In this document: piece by piece, positions 1 to 7,552 of the stretch
Layout: every line of letters starts with the position of its first letter
Numbering within the stretch: the first letter of the stretch is position 1
Assembly (NCBI GenBank): GCA_021129785.1
Contig: JAJOKQ010000052.1
Location: forward strand, 4,728 to 29,092
DNA: 24,365 nt
Source: Clostridiales bacterium
GTDB taxonomy: Bacteria > Bacillota > Clostridia > Peptostreptococcales > NVVX01
Direction: 5' to 3'
The notes under the pieces: generated by a model
Database searches by the model: none
What the model was told of the DNA's origin: nothing
What the model saw: the letters and a program-made list of their open reading frames with translations, nothing else
Translations under genes and position numbers: made by a program

Positions 1-12
1 CCCCTTTGCAAA

Positions 13-1254
13 CTATTCTACATTACTCACTACTACAGAAGCAAAATTATCTAGATCAATTACTTTAGTAATTATTTCGTCGATACTGTTCATGTCAATA
101 TTGTCAATATTCTTTATAATCTCTTTTGGCGAGTATATTTTGTTTAGAAGAAGCTCTGACTTTCCAATTGAAGACATTCTACTGCTAGTACTCTCTAAAC
201 CTAGAATATAATTTCCTTTTAACTGCTCTTTAGTTTTATTTAATTCATTCGTTGTTATTCCATTATTAACAAGCTCTTTTAATTCAGCAAATATTAAATC
301 TCTTACTTTACTCAATTGGCTAGAGTTAGTCCCTGCATAAATGTTTAAAGATCCTCCATTTTTATAAATAGATGGGTATGAATATATAGAATAAGTTAGA
401 CCATTTTCTTCTCTAATCTTTTGAAAAAGTCTAGAGCTCATACTACCACCTAAGAGGTTATTTACAACTAAAAGCGGATAATGCTCTTTTTTATCAAGTA
501 AAGAAACTCCCTTAAAGCCAAGGCAGTAATGTGTTTGTTCAATATCTTTTATTTTACTTACTTGTTTAAAGTTATATGTGACTTCGTCTATTTTTTGCCC
601 ATTTTTTTTACTGGGCTTCATAGCACCAAATTTCCTTTCAATTTCTTCGATTAATCTGTCTTCTTCAAAGTTTCCAGCTACCGAAATCACAATATTTTCA
701 GGCACGTAATAATCTTTCATGTACGATAGCAGAGACTTTCTATCTAAAGCAGAAAGACTGTTTCTTGTACCAATTATAGACATTCCTAATGGATGATTAC
801 TATATAGTGTTTGTGATAACATGTCCTGGGATAAGTCTTCTGGCGAATCCTCATACATGCTTAATTCTTCCATTATTACACTTCTTTCTTTCTCAATTTC
901 TATTTCTTCAAACTTTGAATTAAGAAGAATGTCCGATAAAAGATCTATTGCAAGTTTATAATGCGAATCAAGAACTTTAACGTGATAACACGTGCATTCT
1001 TTGCTTGTAAATGCATTTATATGCCCACCGATATTGTCGATTGTATTTGCAATATTCTTAGCATCTCTAGAATCTGTCCCTTTGAATAACATATGTTCTA
1101 TAAAATGAGATGCTCCATTACTTATTTTGTTCTCGTTTTTTGATCCTACTTCTATCCATACACCAATTGAAATCGAGTTTACATATGGAATATGTTCTGT
1201 TACTACTCTAATACCGTTTTTTAAGTTAAATCTTTTGTATAGTTTGTCTAGCAT
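13..1254 (-). CDS. M16 family zinc peptidase (pitrilysin/processing-peptidase type, YmxG/MlpA-like)
   Basis: Predicted cytoplasmic zinc metallopeptidase of about 413 residues, of the kind usually encoded just after pnp and ylxY in Bacillota. The inverted zinc motif HFIEH is at residues 50-54, with the likely third ligand Glu130 in VIMEEL. The C-terminal half carries the family segment GGSMSSRLFQKIREENGL followed by TYSIYSY. The frame is open three codons further upstream to a TTG, but that TTG sits 1-2 nt from the ribosome binding site. The ATG at 1254 lies 10 nt behind AGAGAGGA, so I use the ATG. A sigma-A-like promoter lies 69-97 nt upstream, and a strong terminator separates this gene from pnp, so it is probably transcribed separately. 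The substrate is unknown; processing or degradation of peptides is inferred from the family. Family assignment is firm. Confidence 0.93.
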   Translation of the reverse strand: MLDKLYKRFNLKNGIRVVTEHIPYVNSISIGVWIEVGSKNENKISNGASHFIEHMLFKGTDSRDAKNIANTIDNIGGHINAFTSKECTCYHVKVLDSHYKLAIDLLSDILLNSKFEEIEIEKERSVIMEELSMYEDSPEDLSQDMLSQTLYSNHPLGMSIIGTRNSLSALDRKSLLSYMKDYYVPENIVISVAGNFEEDRLIEEIERKFGAMKPSKKNGQKIDEVTYNFKQVSKIKDIEQTHYCLGFKGVSLLDKKEHYPLLVVNNLLGGSMSSRLFQKIREENGLTYSIYSYPSIYKNGGSLNIYAGTNSSQLSKVRDLIFAELKELVNNGITTNELNKTKEQLKGNYILGLESTSSRMSSIGKSELLLNKIYSPKEIIKNIDNIDMNSIDEIITKVIDLDNFASVVVSNVE

Positions 1255-1264
1255 GATGCTCAAA

Positions 1265-1272
1265 TCCTCTCT
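1265..1272 (-). promoter_or_regulatory. Ribosome binding site that fixes the M16 peptidase start
   Basis: AGAGAGGA, 10 nt before the ATG at 1254 and too close to the alternative TTG at 1263. It supports the shorter protein. Confidence 0.6.
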
Positions 1273-1322
1273 CAGTCAAATTTATTAGTATTCGTTTAAT
1301 AATAACACACTGTCTATCATCA

Positions 1323-1351
1323 ATTATATTATAGTAATAATATCAATGCAA
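1323..1351 (-). promoter_or_regulatory. Probable sigma-A promoter for the M16 peptidase
   Basis: The minus strand reads TTGCAT, 17 nt, TATAAT: a perfect -10 and four of six -35 positions at ideal spacing. The -35 box overlaps the last codons of the decayed deacetylase gene. Downstream of the pnp terminator this is the best promoter candidate for the peptidase gene. No transcription data are available here. Confidence 0.5.
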
Positions 1352-1563
1352 TACATCACTTACCCTGCCAACTTCTATTCCCTTATCGCGAAATGAAACA
1401 ATCAATAGTATCAATAGATCATAGAATAGTTCTATACCCAAGTTGACTAGCTGCTAAAAGGGTGTTTTTATTATAGGCACCTGATGGTGGTGAAAAAAGC
1501 AACGATTATTAAAATAATCGCAATTACAATAACTAGTGTTTTTTTTCTGATGATAACTAGCAC
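1343..1563 (-). pseudogene. Remnant of a polysaccharide deacetylase gene (YlxY/NodB family), internally deleted and frameshifted
   Basis: Three colinear pieces of one family are visible in about 220 nt, whereas the intact gene would be roughly 700-1000 nt. (1) 1563-1471: a 30-codon ORF with GTG start, preceded by AAGGGG, encoding a basic residue pair and a membrane anchor (RKKTLVIVIAIILIIVAFF). (2) About 1499-1401, in another frame: LFSPPSGAYNKNT, LLAASQLGYRTIL, a TGA, then SIDTID. This matches the NodB-domain block F-x-PPSG-x-YN ... GY-x-T-I-x-W-S-x-DTIDW, with the first Trp codon changed to TGA (1421-1419). (3) 1402-1343, in a third frame: SFRDKGIEVGRVSDVLH then stop, resembling the usual C-terminal helix-strand ending of these enzymes. 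Position agrees: B. subtilis has ylxY between pnpA and the M16 gene. The catalytic Asp and His-x3-His motifs are gone, so no enzyme can be made. A short membrane peptide from piece 1 could still be translated. Confidence 0.8.
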
Positions 1564-1638
1564 AAAAGATCATCCCCTTATTAATAAGACGTTACAATAT
1601 AATATTCTTAATAACTAAAGTTATGCTCTTTTGGGTGT

Positions 1639-1673
1639 AAAAAAACATAAACCTTCTTGGTTTATGTTTTTTG
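1639..1673 (-). terminator. Intrinsic terminator after pnp
   Basis: On the minus strand, ACATAAACC, loop AAGAA, GGTTTATGT, followed by a run of T. The flanking A and T runs extend the stem to about 13 bp. It begins at the pnp stop codon. The symmetric A/T flanks could also stop transcription from the other direction. Confidence 0.85.
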
Positions 1674-3785
1674 CTACTTATCTTCTTTTTTTCTCTCATT
1701 GAAGGATTGTTTCGGCAGTAGTACTTTCCTCGACAAACTAATTTTTCCCTGCGGGTCAATCTCTAAAATTTTCACATCAATTTCCTGACCTTCAGATAAA
1801 ACATCTTCAACTTTATTTATTCTCTCCCTGGCAATATGTGAAATATGCACTAAACCTTCTTTGCCTGGCAATATCTCTACGAAAGCACCAAAGTTCATAA
1901 TTTTTATTACTTTTCCTTTGTATACTTCGCCTACCATAGGGTCCTTGACAATATTTTCGATTATCGCTTGAGCATTTCTACCTGACTCTTGGTCTGGTGC
2001 AGAAATGAATATTGATCCATCATTTTCTATGTCAATTTTAACACCTGTTTCATCAATGATTTTATTGATAACTTTTCCACCTGCGCCAATAACGTCTCTA
2101 ATTTTGTCAGCATCAATTTTCATTTGAATTATTTTAGGTGCATAAGGTGAAAGTTCTGCTTTTGGCTCTGAAATTAAATCTTTCATTTTATCAAGAATGA
2201 ATAGTCTCCCTACTCTTGCTTGCTCTAGAGCAGTCTGTAAAATTTCTCTGCCTATTCCTTTGATTTTAATATCCATTTGAATTGCTGTTATGCCTTTTTC
2301 CGTGCCTGCTACTTTAAAATCCATGTCTCCTAAGAAATCTTCCATTCCTAAAATATCTGACAAAACAGCAACTTTTTCTTCTTCTTTAATTAAACCCATT
2401 GCAATCCCAGCAACCATATTCTTTAGTGGAACTCCTGCATCTAGCATTGCTAATGTACTACCACACACACTTGCCATTGATGATGAGCCATTTGAACTAA
2501 GTACTTCAGATACTAATCTAATAGTATAAGGAAATTCATCTCTGCTTGGAATCATTAGTTCTAATGCTCTTTCTGCTAAAGCTCCATGACCAATTTCTCT
2601 TCTTCCTGGCCCTCTCATAAATCCAGTTTCCCCTACGCTAGATGGTGGAAAGTTGTAGTGATGCATATATCTCTTCGATTCATCATCGCCTAGCCCGTCA
2701 ATTGTTTGCATATCGCCTAATGTTCCTAAAGTTGCTACTGTCAGCACTTGAGTTTGTCCTCTAGTAAACAAAGCTGTTCCATGAGTTCTAGGAAGTAGTG
2801 AAATTTCACAAGTTATTTCTCTAATTTCATCTAATTTTCTACCGTCTGGTCTAATACCTTCATCCAAAATCATTTTGCGAATTTCTTCTTTTACAATCTT
2901 TCCAAGTAGGTCACTAATATCTTTTAGCTGGTCTTCATACTCAACAGCAAAAAAATCTTTAGCTTCTTTTTTAACTGTATCAATATTATTGTTTCTTTCT
3001 GTTTTTTCTTTCGTCTTAATAGCCTCTATAAGTTTAACTGTAGCAAATTCACGAACTTTAACCTCAATATCTTCGTCAATTGTGTTAGCGCTATATTTTA
3101 CTTTTTCTTTTCCTACTTCACTAACGATTTCTTCAATGAATCCGACGATTTTTTTGATTTCATCGTGCGCTAGCAAAACACAATCTAAGATCTGCTCTTC
3201 TGTTAATTCATTAGACATTGCTTCAATCATCATAACTGCATCTTTTGTTCCTGATACAACTAAGTGTAAATCTGAAGCTTCACTTTCTTCACTTGTTGGA
3301 TTTACGATAGCTTTACCGTCTATCATTCCAACAATAACAGCAGCAGTCGGCCCCATAAAAGGTATGCTTGAAATTGAAAGCGCGATTGATGAACCTATCA
3401 TAGCAAGAATTTCAGGTGCACAGTCTTTGTCTACTGACTGAACACTCGCAATAACTTGTACATCATTACGATATCCTTTTGGAAACAATGGTCTAATTGG
3501 TCTATCAATCAGCCTTGCTGATAATACCGATTTTTCAGAAGGTCTTCCTTCTCTTTTTATAAAACCTCCTGGAATTTTACCAACTGAATACATTTTTTCA
3601 GCATATTCAATACTCAGCGGGAAAAAATCAATTCCATCACGTGGCTTTTTAGAAGAACACGCTGTTACTAATATCACGGTGTCTCCATATTTTACTGTGC
3701 AAGCTCCATCAGCAAGAAGCGCCATTTTGCCTACTTCAACCTCAAAAGCCTTTCCGGCAATTTCAGTTTTAAAAATTTTATGCAT
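1674..3785 (-). CDS. pnp: Polyribonucleotide nucleotidyltransferase (PNPase)
   Basis: Phosphorolytic 3'-5' exoribonuclease of RNA turnover, normally a homotrimer. The 703-residue protein has the full family layout: a first RNase PH-like domain from the N-terminus, an all-helical linker near 230-310, a second and catalytic RNase PH-like domain (RPDGRKLDEIR; DMDFKVAGT), a KH domain near 550-610 with the GxxG loop GAGG at 568-571, and an S1 domain near 619-688 (GEVYKGKVIKIMNFGAFVEI). The C-terminal tail is short and basic. The ATG follows GGGAGG at 8-nt spacing. The gene follows rpsO, the classic arrangement, separated by a hairpin with a poor T-run. A weak promoter candidate lies in the gap. 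The product is complete and unambiguous. Confidence 0.98.
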   Translation of the reverse strand: MHKIFKTEIAGKAFEVEVGKMALLADGACTVKYGDTVILVTACSSKKPRDGIDFFPLSIEYAEKMYSVGKIPGGFIKREGRPSEKSVLSARLIDRPIRPLFPKGYRNDVQVIASVQSVDKDCAPEILAMIGSSIALSISSIPFMGPTAAVIVGMIDGKAIVNPTSEESEASDLHLVVSGTKDAVMMIEAMSNELTEEQILDCVLLAHDEIKKIVGFIEEIVSEVGKEKVKYSANTIDEDIEVKVREFATVKLIEAIKTKEKTERNNNIDTVKKEAKDFFAVEYEDQLKDISDLLGKIVKEEIRKMILDEGIRPDGRKLDEIREITCEISLLPRTHGTALFTRGQTQVLTVATLGTLGDMQTIDGLGDDESKRYMHHYNFPPSSVGETGFMRGPGRREIGHGALAERALELMIPSRDEFPYTIRLVSEVLSSNGSSSMASVCGSTLAMLDAGVPLKNMVAGIAMGLIKEEEKVAVLSDILGMEDFLGDMDFKVAGTEKGITAIQMDIKIKGIGREILQTALEQARVGRLFILDKMKDLISEPKAELSPYAPKIIQMKIDADKIRDVIGAGGKVINKIIDETGVKIDIENDGSIFISAPDQESGRNAQAIIENIVKDPMVGEVYKGKVIKIMNFGAFVEILPGKEGLVHISHIARERINKVEDVLSEGQEIDVKILEIDPQGKISLSRKVLLPKQSFNERKKEDK

Positions 3786-3838
3786 TTTGTTTCCTCCCTT
3801 CGAAATTAAATAGTTAAAACTCCTCTATTTTCATTCTA

Positions 3839-3868
3839 TATAAATTAATTTAGTCAAAACTACGTCAA
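3839..3868 (-). promoter_or_regulatory. Possible promoter for pnp
   Basis: TTGACG, 18 nt, TTTATA on the minus strand, in the rpsO-pnp gap downstream of the hairpin. The -35 box is good and the -10 box mediocre, so this is tentative. pnp could also be expressed by readthrough from rpsO. Confidence 0.3.
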
Positions 3869-3904
3869 ATTAAATTATTCTAAACAATGTTAGAATTCAA
3901 TAAT

Positions 3905-3924
3905 AGAGCGGGTTTCCCCGCTCT
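3905..3924 (-). terminator. Hairpin between rpsO and pnp, terminator-like or processing stem
   Basis: A perfect 8-bp GC-rich stem AGAGCGGG/CCCGCTCT with a 4-nt loop, starting 5 nt after the rpsO stop. The following bases (ATTATTGAATTC) are not a clean T-run, so termination may be partial. An RNase-cut or stabilising stem, as known at rpsO-pnp junctions elsewhere, is an alternative. Confidence 0.6.
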
Positions 3925-3929
3925 TACTA

Positions 3930-4193
3930 CTATTTTCTTAATCCTAATTTTTCAATTAAATCTCTATATCTTTCTACATCTTTTCCTTTTACATACTTAA
4001 GCAAATTTCTTCTTTTTCCTACCATCTTAAGTAATCCTCTTCTTGAATGATGATCTTTTTTATGTGTTTTAAGATGATCATTTAAATCATTGATTCTTTT
4101 TGTAAGCATGGCTACTTGAACTTCTGGAGAACCAGTGTCAGTCGCGTGTATCTTATATGAATCAATAATGGCTTTTTTTTCTTCTAAATTCAT
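3930..4193 (-). CDS. rpsO: Small-subunit ribosomal protein S15
   Basis: Primary 16S rRNA-binding protein of the 30S platform. The 87-residue length is typical for the family. The core KIHATDTGSPEVQVAMLT and the HHSRRGLLKMVGKRRNLLKY block are diagnostic. The frame extends ten codons further upstream, but AAGGAGG lies 8 nt before the ATG at 4193 and inside that extension, which fixes the shorter start. It lies 100 nt after ribF and just before pnp. S15 often regulates its own mRNA, but I cannot identify a leader structure with confidence. Confidence 0.98.
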   Translation of the reverse strand: MNLEEKKAIIDSYKIHATDTGSPEVQVAMLTKRINDLNDHLKTHKKDHHSRRGLLKMVGKRRNLLKYVKGKDVERYRDLIEKLGLRK

Positions 4194-4293
4194 TATTTCC
4201 ACCTCCTTATTTTCTATCCCCAAATTCTAAGTAAATGTTGGTGAATCAAGATACTGAGAAATGGTTCTTTAACAACTGTTATTTTATCACACC

Positions 4294-5217
4294 TTAAGAG
4301 GAATGTAAATATTTTTTAACATTTTCTACATCTAGGCGCATTTGATTTTTCAAGTCATCTATATTATTAAATCTAATTTGTTCTCTAATACTTTTAACAA
4401 ATGCAATACCTATTTTTTTATCATACAAATTCCCATCATAGTCTAATATGAACGTTTCGACAGATACATTCTCAGCCGAAAATGTAGGGTTTTTTCCTAT
4501 GCTAGTTGCGCCTATGTAAGTATTTCCTTCAATACTTACATATGTCGCATATACACTTTCTTTGGGAAGAATTTGCTTTTTTTCTATAGAAATGTTTGCT
4601 GTAGGAAAGCCTATTTCCCTTCCTCTACTTTTACCTCTTACAACCGATCCTTCAAGCGAGAAATACCGTCCAAGGAATCTTTTGGCCTTCTTCATTTTAC
4701 CTTCGCTTATATATTTTTTAATAATTGAGCTGCTTACTTTCTCACCTTCAATTTTTATAGGTTCTATAACATATAACATAAAATTGTATTTCTTGCTTAA
4801 CTCTCTTAGTAAACTTACATCTCCTTCACCTCGAAAACCAAAACGAAAATCAAAACCCACTACAACTATCTTAGCATTTAGTCTTTTAAGTAGAACTTCT
4901 TCTACAAATTCTTCTGGTTTTTGATTCATGATTTTTTTATCAAATTTTTCATACACTACCGTATCAATGTTAAGCGACTCAAAAATCCTATTTTTAATAT
5001 CAAAATTTGTAATTTGTATAGGGGTAGTATTGTTAATTATTGATAAAGGATGGTTATCAAAAGTATAGACGCAAGATTCAAGTTTACATGTATTTGATTT
5101 ATCAACTAATGTGTTTAGTAGCTTTTGGTGCCCAGTGTGAATACCATCAAAATTCCCCAGAGCAACACCTCTAGTCTTTTCACTATTAAGTTGTACATTT
5201 TCTCTGATTATATTCAT
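4294..5217 (-). CDS. ribF: Bifunctional riboflavin kinase / FAD synthetase
   Basis: Converts riboflavin to FMN and then FAD. The N-terminal adenylyltransferase domain (about 1-180) has GNFDGIHTGHQ at 21-31 and the SSSIIK loop near 162-167. The C-terminal flavokinase domain (about 182-305) has GFPTAN at 203-208, the KNPTF segment and the ETFILDYDG block that carries the catalytic Glu. At 307 residues the length is normal. AAAGGAGT precedes the ATG by 5-6 nt. It sits 32 nt after truB, as in many Bacillota. No FMN riboswitch is visible in the gap, consistent with expression as part of the larger operon. Confidence 0.97.
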   Translation of the reverse strand: MNIIRENVQLNSEKTRGVALGNFDGIHTGHQKLLNTLVDKSNTCKLESCVYTFDNHPLSIINNTTPIQITNFDIKNRIFESLNIDTVVYEKFDKKIMNQKPEEFVEEVLLKRLNAKIVVVGFDFRFGFRGEGDVSLLRELSKKYNFMLYVIEPIKIEGEKVSSSIIKKYISEGKMKKAKRFLGRYFSLEGSVVRGKSRGREIGFPTANISIEKKQILPKESVYATYVSIEGNTYIGATSIGKNPTFSAENVSVETFILDYDGNLYDKKIGIAFVKSIREQIRFNNIDDLKNQMRLDVENVKKYLHSS

Positions 5218-5249
5218 AAAATACTCCTTTTAATCATATGTATAAAAAA

Positions 5250-6137
5250 CTAAACAAATAGTTTCGAAAATTTTATATAGTCTTTGCCTTCACTATCTTT
5301 TTTCATAGATGCAATTCCTATAAACTTGCTTTCAAGATAAATTTTTAAAATGTCCTCTGTTACAATGTTAGGCTCTCTACTTAAAAAGTCTAAATATGAA
5401 ATCCTAGCTCCATTTAGAGCCAGTTTCGCTACCCTTGGATTGATATCTATTCTGCCTAAATGCAGTAGTGGAAAATCTATAGGTAGTATATATTTCTCTG
5501 CATTCTGTCGAAATTCCTCTAAAACTACAGATGTAGATAAGTCAAATGGTCCAGTTTTTGTTCTAAGAAGAAATGACATTATTCCACCGCATCCTAATTT
5601 TGCACCTATATCATGACACAAAGTTCTTACATACGTCCCTTTTGAGCATGTTACATCAAATAGAACTTTATTATCTTTTAAATATATTATCTCGATAGAT
5701 TCAATATGCACTAAGCGAGATTTTCTCTCAACTTCAATACCTTCTCTTGCTAACTCATACAGCTTTTTACCATTCATTCGTACTGCTGAATACATTGGGG
5801 GTGTCTGCATATAATCACCTTTAAAACTTAAGATTGCATTTCTAATTGTTTCTACGTCAAAGTCAGTTTCCTTCTGTTTGCTGATGACACCATAACTATC
5901 TTGAGTGTCCGACGTAAGACCTAAAGTTAGCTCAGCTCTATAACTCTTAACAGAATCTAATATAAACTGAGAAACTTTAGTTCCTTGACCAATACAGATA
6001 GGAAGCACACCTGCTGCGTTAGGATCTAACGTGCCTGTATGCCCTACTTTTTTCATGTTTAACGTTTTTCTAACGAATGAAACCACGTCATGCGACGTCA
6101 TTCCTGGTGGTTTTAGTATATTTATTACTCCGTCCAA
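5250..6137 (-). CDS. truB: tRNA pseudouridine-55 synthase
   Basis: Makes pseudouridine at position 55 in the T-loop of tRNAs. The catalytic motif GHTGTLDPNAAGVLP is at residues 32-46, with the nucleophile Asp38. The SKGTYVRTLCHDIG motif, needed for RNA binding, is also present. At 295 residues it is a standard bacterial TruB. The only available start is a TTG at 6137, because an in-frame TGA lies three codons upstream; family N-termini (MxGV..) align with it. The start overlaps the end of nrnA by 13 nt, with GGTGAG just upstream, suggesting translational coupling. Confidence 0.96.
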   Translation of the reverse strand: MDGVINILKPPGMTSHDVVSFVRKTLNMKKVGHTGTLDPNAAGVLPICIGQGTKVSQFILDSVKSYRAELTLGLTSDTQDSYGVISKQKETDFDVETIRNAILSFKGDYMQTPPMYSAVRMNGKKLYELAREGIEVERKSRLVHIESIEIIYLKDNKVLFDVTCSKGTYVRTLCHDIGAKLGCGGIMSFLLRTKTGPFDLSTSVVLEEFRQNAEKYILPIDFPLLHLGRIDINPRVAKLALNGARISYLDFLSREPNIVTEDILKIYLESKFIGIASMKKDSEGKDYIKFSKLFV

Positions 6138-7129
6138 TTCATCTCACCGCTTATTTGTGTTAGTTTATTAATTTCAAAGGATTTTTTTACTGCATCTTTT
6201 AGCTTTACTTTTACTTCATCTAGACTTCCAGAAATAACTGCACCTGCAGCTTTTACATGCCCACCGCCGTTGAACTGATTGACTAGATTATTTACGTCAA
6301 AGTGCTTTTTTGAACGAGCGCTTATTTTCACTTTGTTTTTTTCAAATTCATACAAAGTAATAGCAACTTCTACTCCTTTAATATCACGTGCATAGTTGAT
6401 CATACCGTCAGTGTCTAAGTACGTCGCCTTATATTTAAGCAACTGTTTATCAGTAAAGCAAATAATAGCAAGCCTATTGTCAAGATAGAATTCAATACTT
6501 TCAAGTACATTACCTAACAGTTTTACCGAGTTCAAGCTCTTACTTTGATGAAGATGATAAGATATGTTCTCAATATCAACTCCCTGCTCTAGCAGCTTTG
6601 AAGCTATATAAAAAGTTTTTGACGTTGCATTTACGTATGTAAAGTTGCCAGTGTCAGACATTAATCCAGTATGTAAACATGTAGCTATATCTTTGTCAAC
6701 TTTAATCTCTAAGTCATTTTCTATAACATTATAGATAATTTCACTCGTAGAAGATGCCTCTAGGTCTACAATATTTATATCTCCAAAATAGTCGTTACTT
6801 ACATGATGGTCAATATTTATAATCATATTGCTAATTGCAAATAGTTCTTCTCCATGTTTTACTCTACTTTTGCTCCCACAATCAAGTACAAAACAAATAT
6901 CAAATTGAGTATGCTTTGCAACGTCAAACACTACAAGATATTCTTTACCTGGTAAGAAAGAAAAATTCCCAGGTAAAGAATCATTTAGTATTATTTCAAC
7001 TTGTTTATTCATTTTTTTAAGTGCTAACCCTAAGGCTAATATAGAGCTAACGCTGTCTCCATCAGGATTAACATGTGCAATGATTGCAATTTTATGATTT
7101 TCGTTGATAATCTCTAGTAATTTACTCAT
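6125..7129 (-). CDS. nrnA: DHH-family phosphoesterase, NrnA-type oligoribonuclease / pAp phosphatase
   Basis: DHH/DHHA1 phosphoesterase. B. subtilis NrnA degrades very short RNAs and dephosphorylates 3'-phosphoadenosine 5'-phosphate; transfer of that role is inference. The Mn-binding motifs are all visible: HVNPDGDS at 19-26, VLDCGS with Asp83, IDHH at 106-109 and SDTG with Asp159. The DHHA1 domain ends with FNGGGHVKAAGA near 287-298. The frame stays open up to 7264 inside rbfA, but conserved sequence starts at the ATG at 7129 (MSKLLEIINE), giving 334 residues, the usual size. This ATG overlaps the rbfA stop by 8 nt. There is no strong ribosome binding site, so coupling to rbfA translation is likely. 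Confidence 0.93.
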   Translation of the reverse strand: MSKLLEIINENHKIAIIAHVNPDGDSVSSILALGLALKKMNKQVEIILNDSLPGNFSFLPGKEYLVVFDVAKHTQFDICFVLDCGSKSRVKHGEELFAISNMIINIDHHVSNDYFGDINIVDLEASSTSEIIYNVIENDLEIKVDKDIATCLHTGLMSDTGNFTYVNATSKTFYIASKLLEQGVDIENISYHLHQSKSLNSVKLLGNVLESIEFYLDNRLAIICFTDKQLLKYKATYLDTDGMINYARDIKGVEVAITLYEFEKNKVKISARSKKHFDVNNLVNQFNGGGHVKAAGAVISGSLDEVKVKLKDAVKKSFEINKLTQISGEMNWTE

Positions 7130-7523
7130 TGCTCTTGTCCGTATTTTCTTCATTTTCTTCACTAGAATTAATCTCATTGGCTTCTCTATATTTAGATAGC
7201 TTCTCAAAGATTTCAAAACTCTTTTGAATTGAAGTATCCATTTTAAAAATAACTTCTGGTACAATACGCAACTTAATTTTACGCCCTATTTCTCTTCTTA
7301 AATAACCACTTGCTTTTTTAAGTGCTTCTAATGTTTCTCTTTGCTCTTTATCTGATCCAAGCACAGAAATATAAACTGTAACAAAACTAAGATCCCTCGT
7401 TACATCTACGTCAACAATACTAGTCATAGATGCAATTCTAGGGTCTTTCAGATCCGTTCTAATTGTGCTACTTATTACTTTTTTTACCTCTTCATTTATT
7501 CGGCTAGCTCTAGGATATGCCAT
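7122..7523 (-). CDS. rbfA: Ribosome-binding factor A
   Basis: Small KH-type 30S maturation factor that acts on the 16S 5' helix region. RINEEVKKVISSTI, the LKDPRIASMTSI segment and VTVYISVLG match the family. At 133 residues it has a short acidic, probably disordered tail (SSEENEENTDK). A GTG three codons upstream is possible, but the ATG at 7523 (MAYPRASRINEEV) aligns with family N-termini. The ribosome binding site is weak for either start. It lies 29 nt after infB and overlaps nrnA, in the standard nusA-infB-rbfA order. Confidence 0.95.
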   Translation of the reverse strand: MAYPRASRINEEVKKVISSTIRTDLKDPRIASMTSIVDVDVTRDLSFVTVYISVLGSDKEQRETLEALKKASGYLRREIGRKIKLRIVPEVIFKMDTSIQKSFEIFEKLSKYREANEINSSEENEENTDKSNE

Positions 7524-7552
7524 ATCAATCACACTTTCTATTGTTTTTATTG

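Noticed and set aside
2875..3441. Long plus-strand open frame (188 codons) opposite pnp
   Set aside because: It is antisense to strongly conserved pnp sequence, is rich in Ser/Ile/Leu as mirror frames of AT-rich genes are, and has no ribosome binding site or family motif.
5218..5249. Possible FMN riboswitch upstream of ribF
   Set aside because: The truB-ribF gap is only 32 nt and consists mainly of the ribosome binding site.
7130..7264. N-terminal extension of nrnA into rbfA
   Set aside because: The extra 45 residues overlap rbfA, are basic and unlike DHH-family N-termini, and conserved sequence begins at the ATG at 7129.
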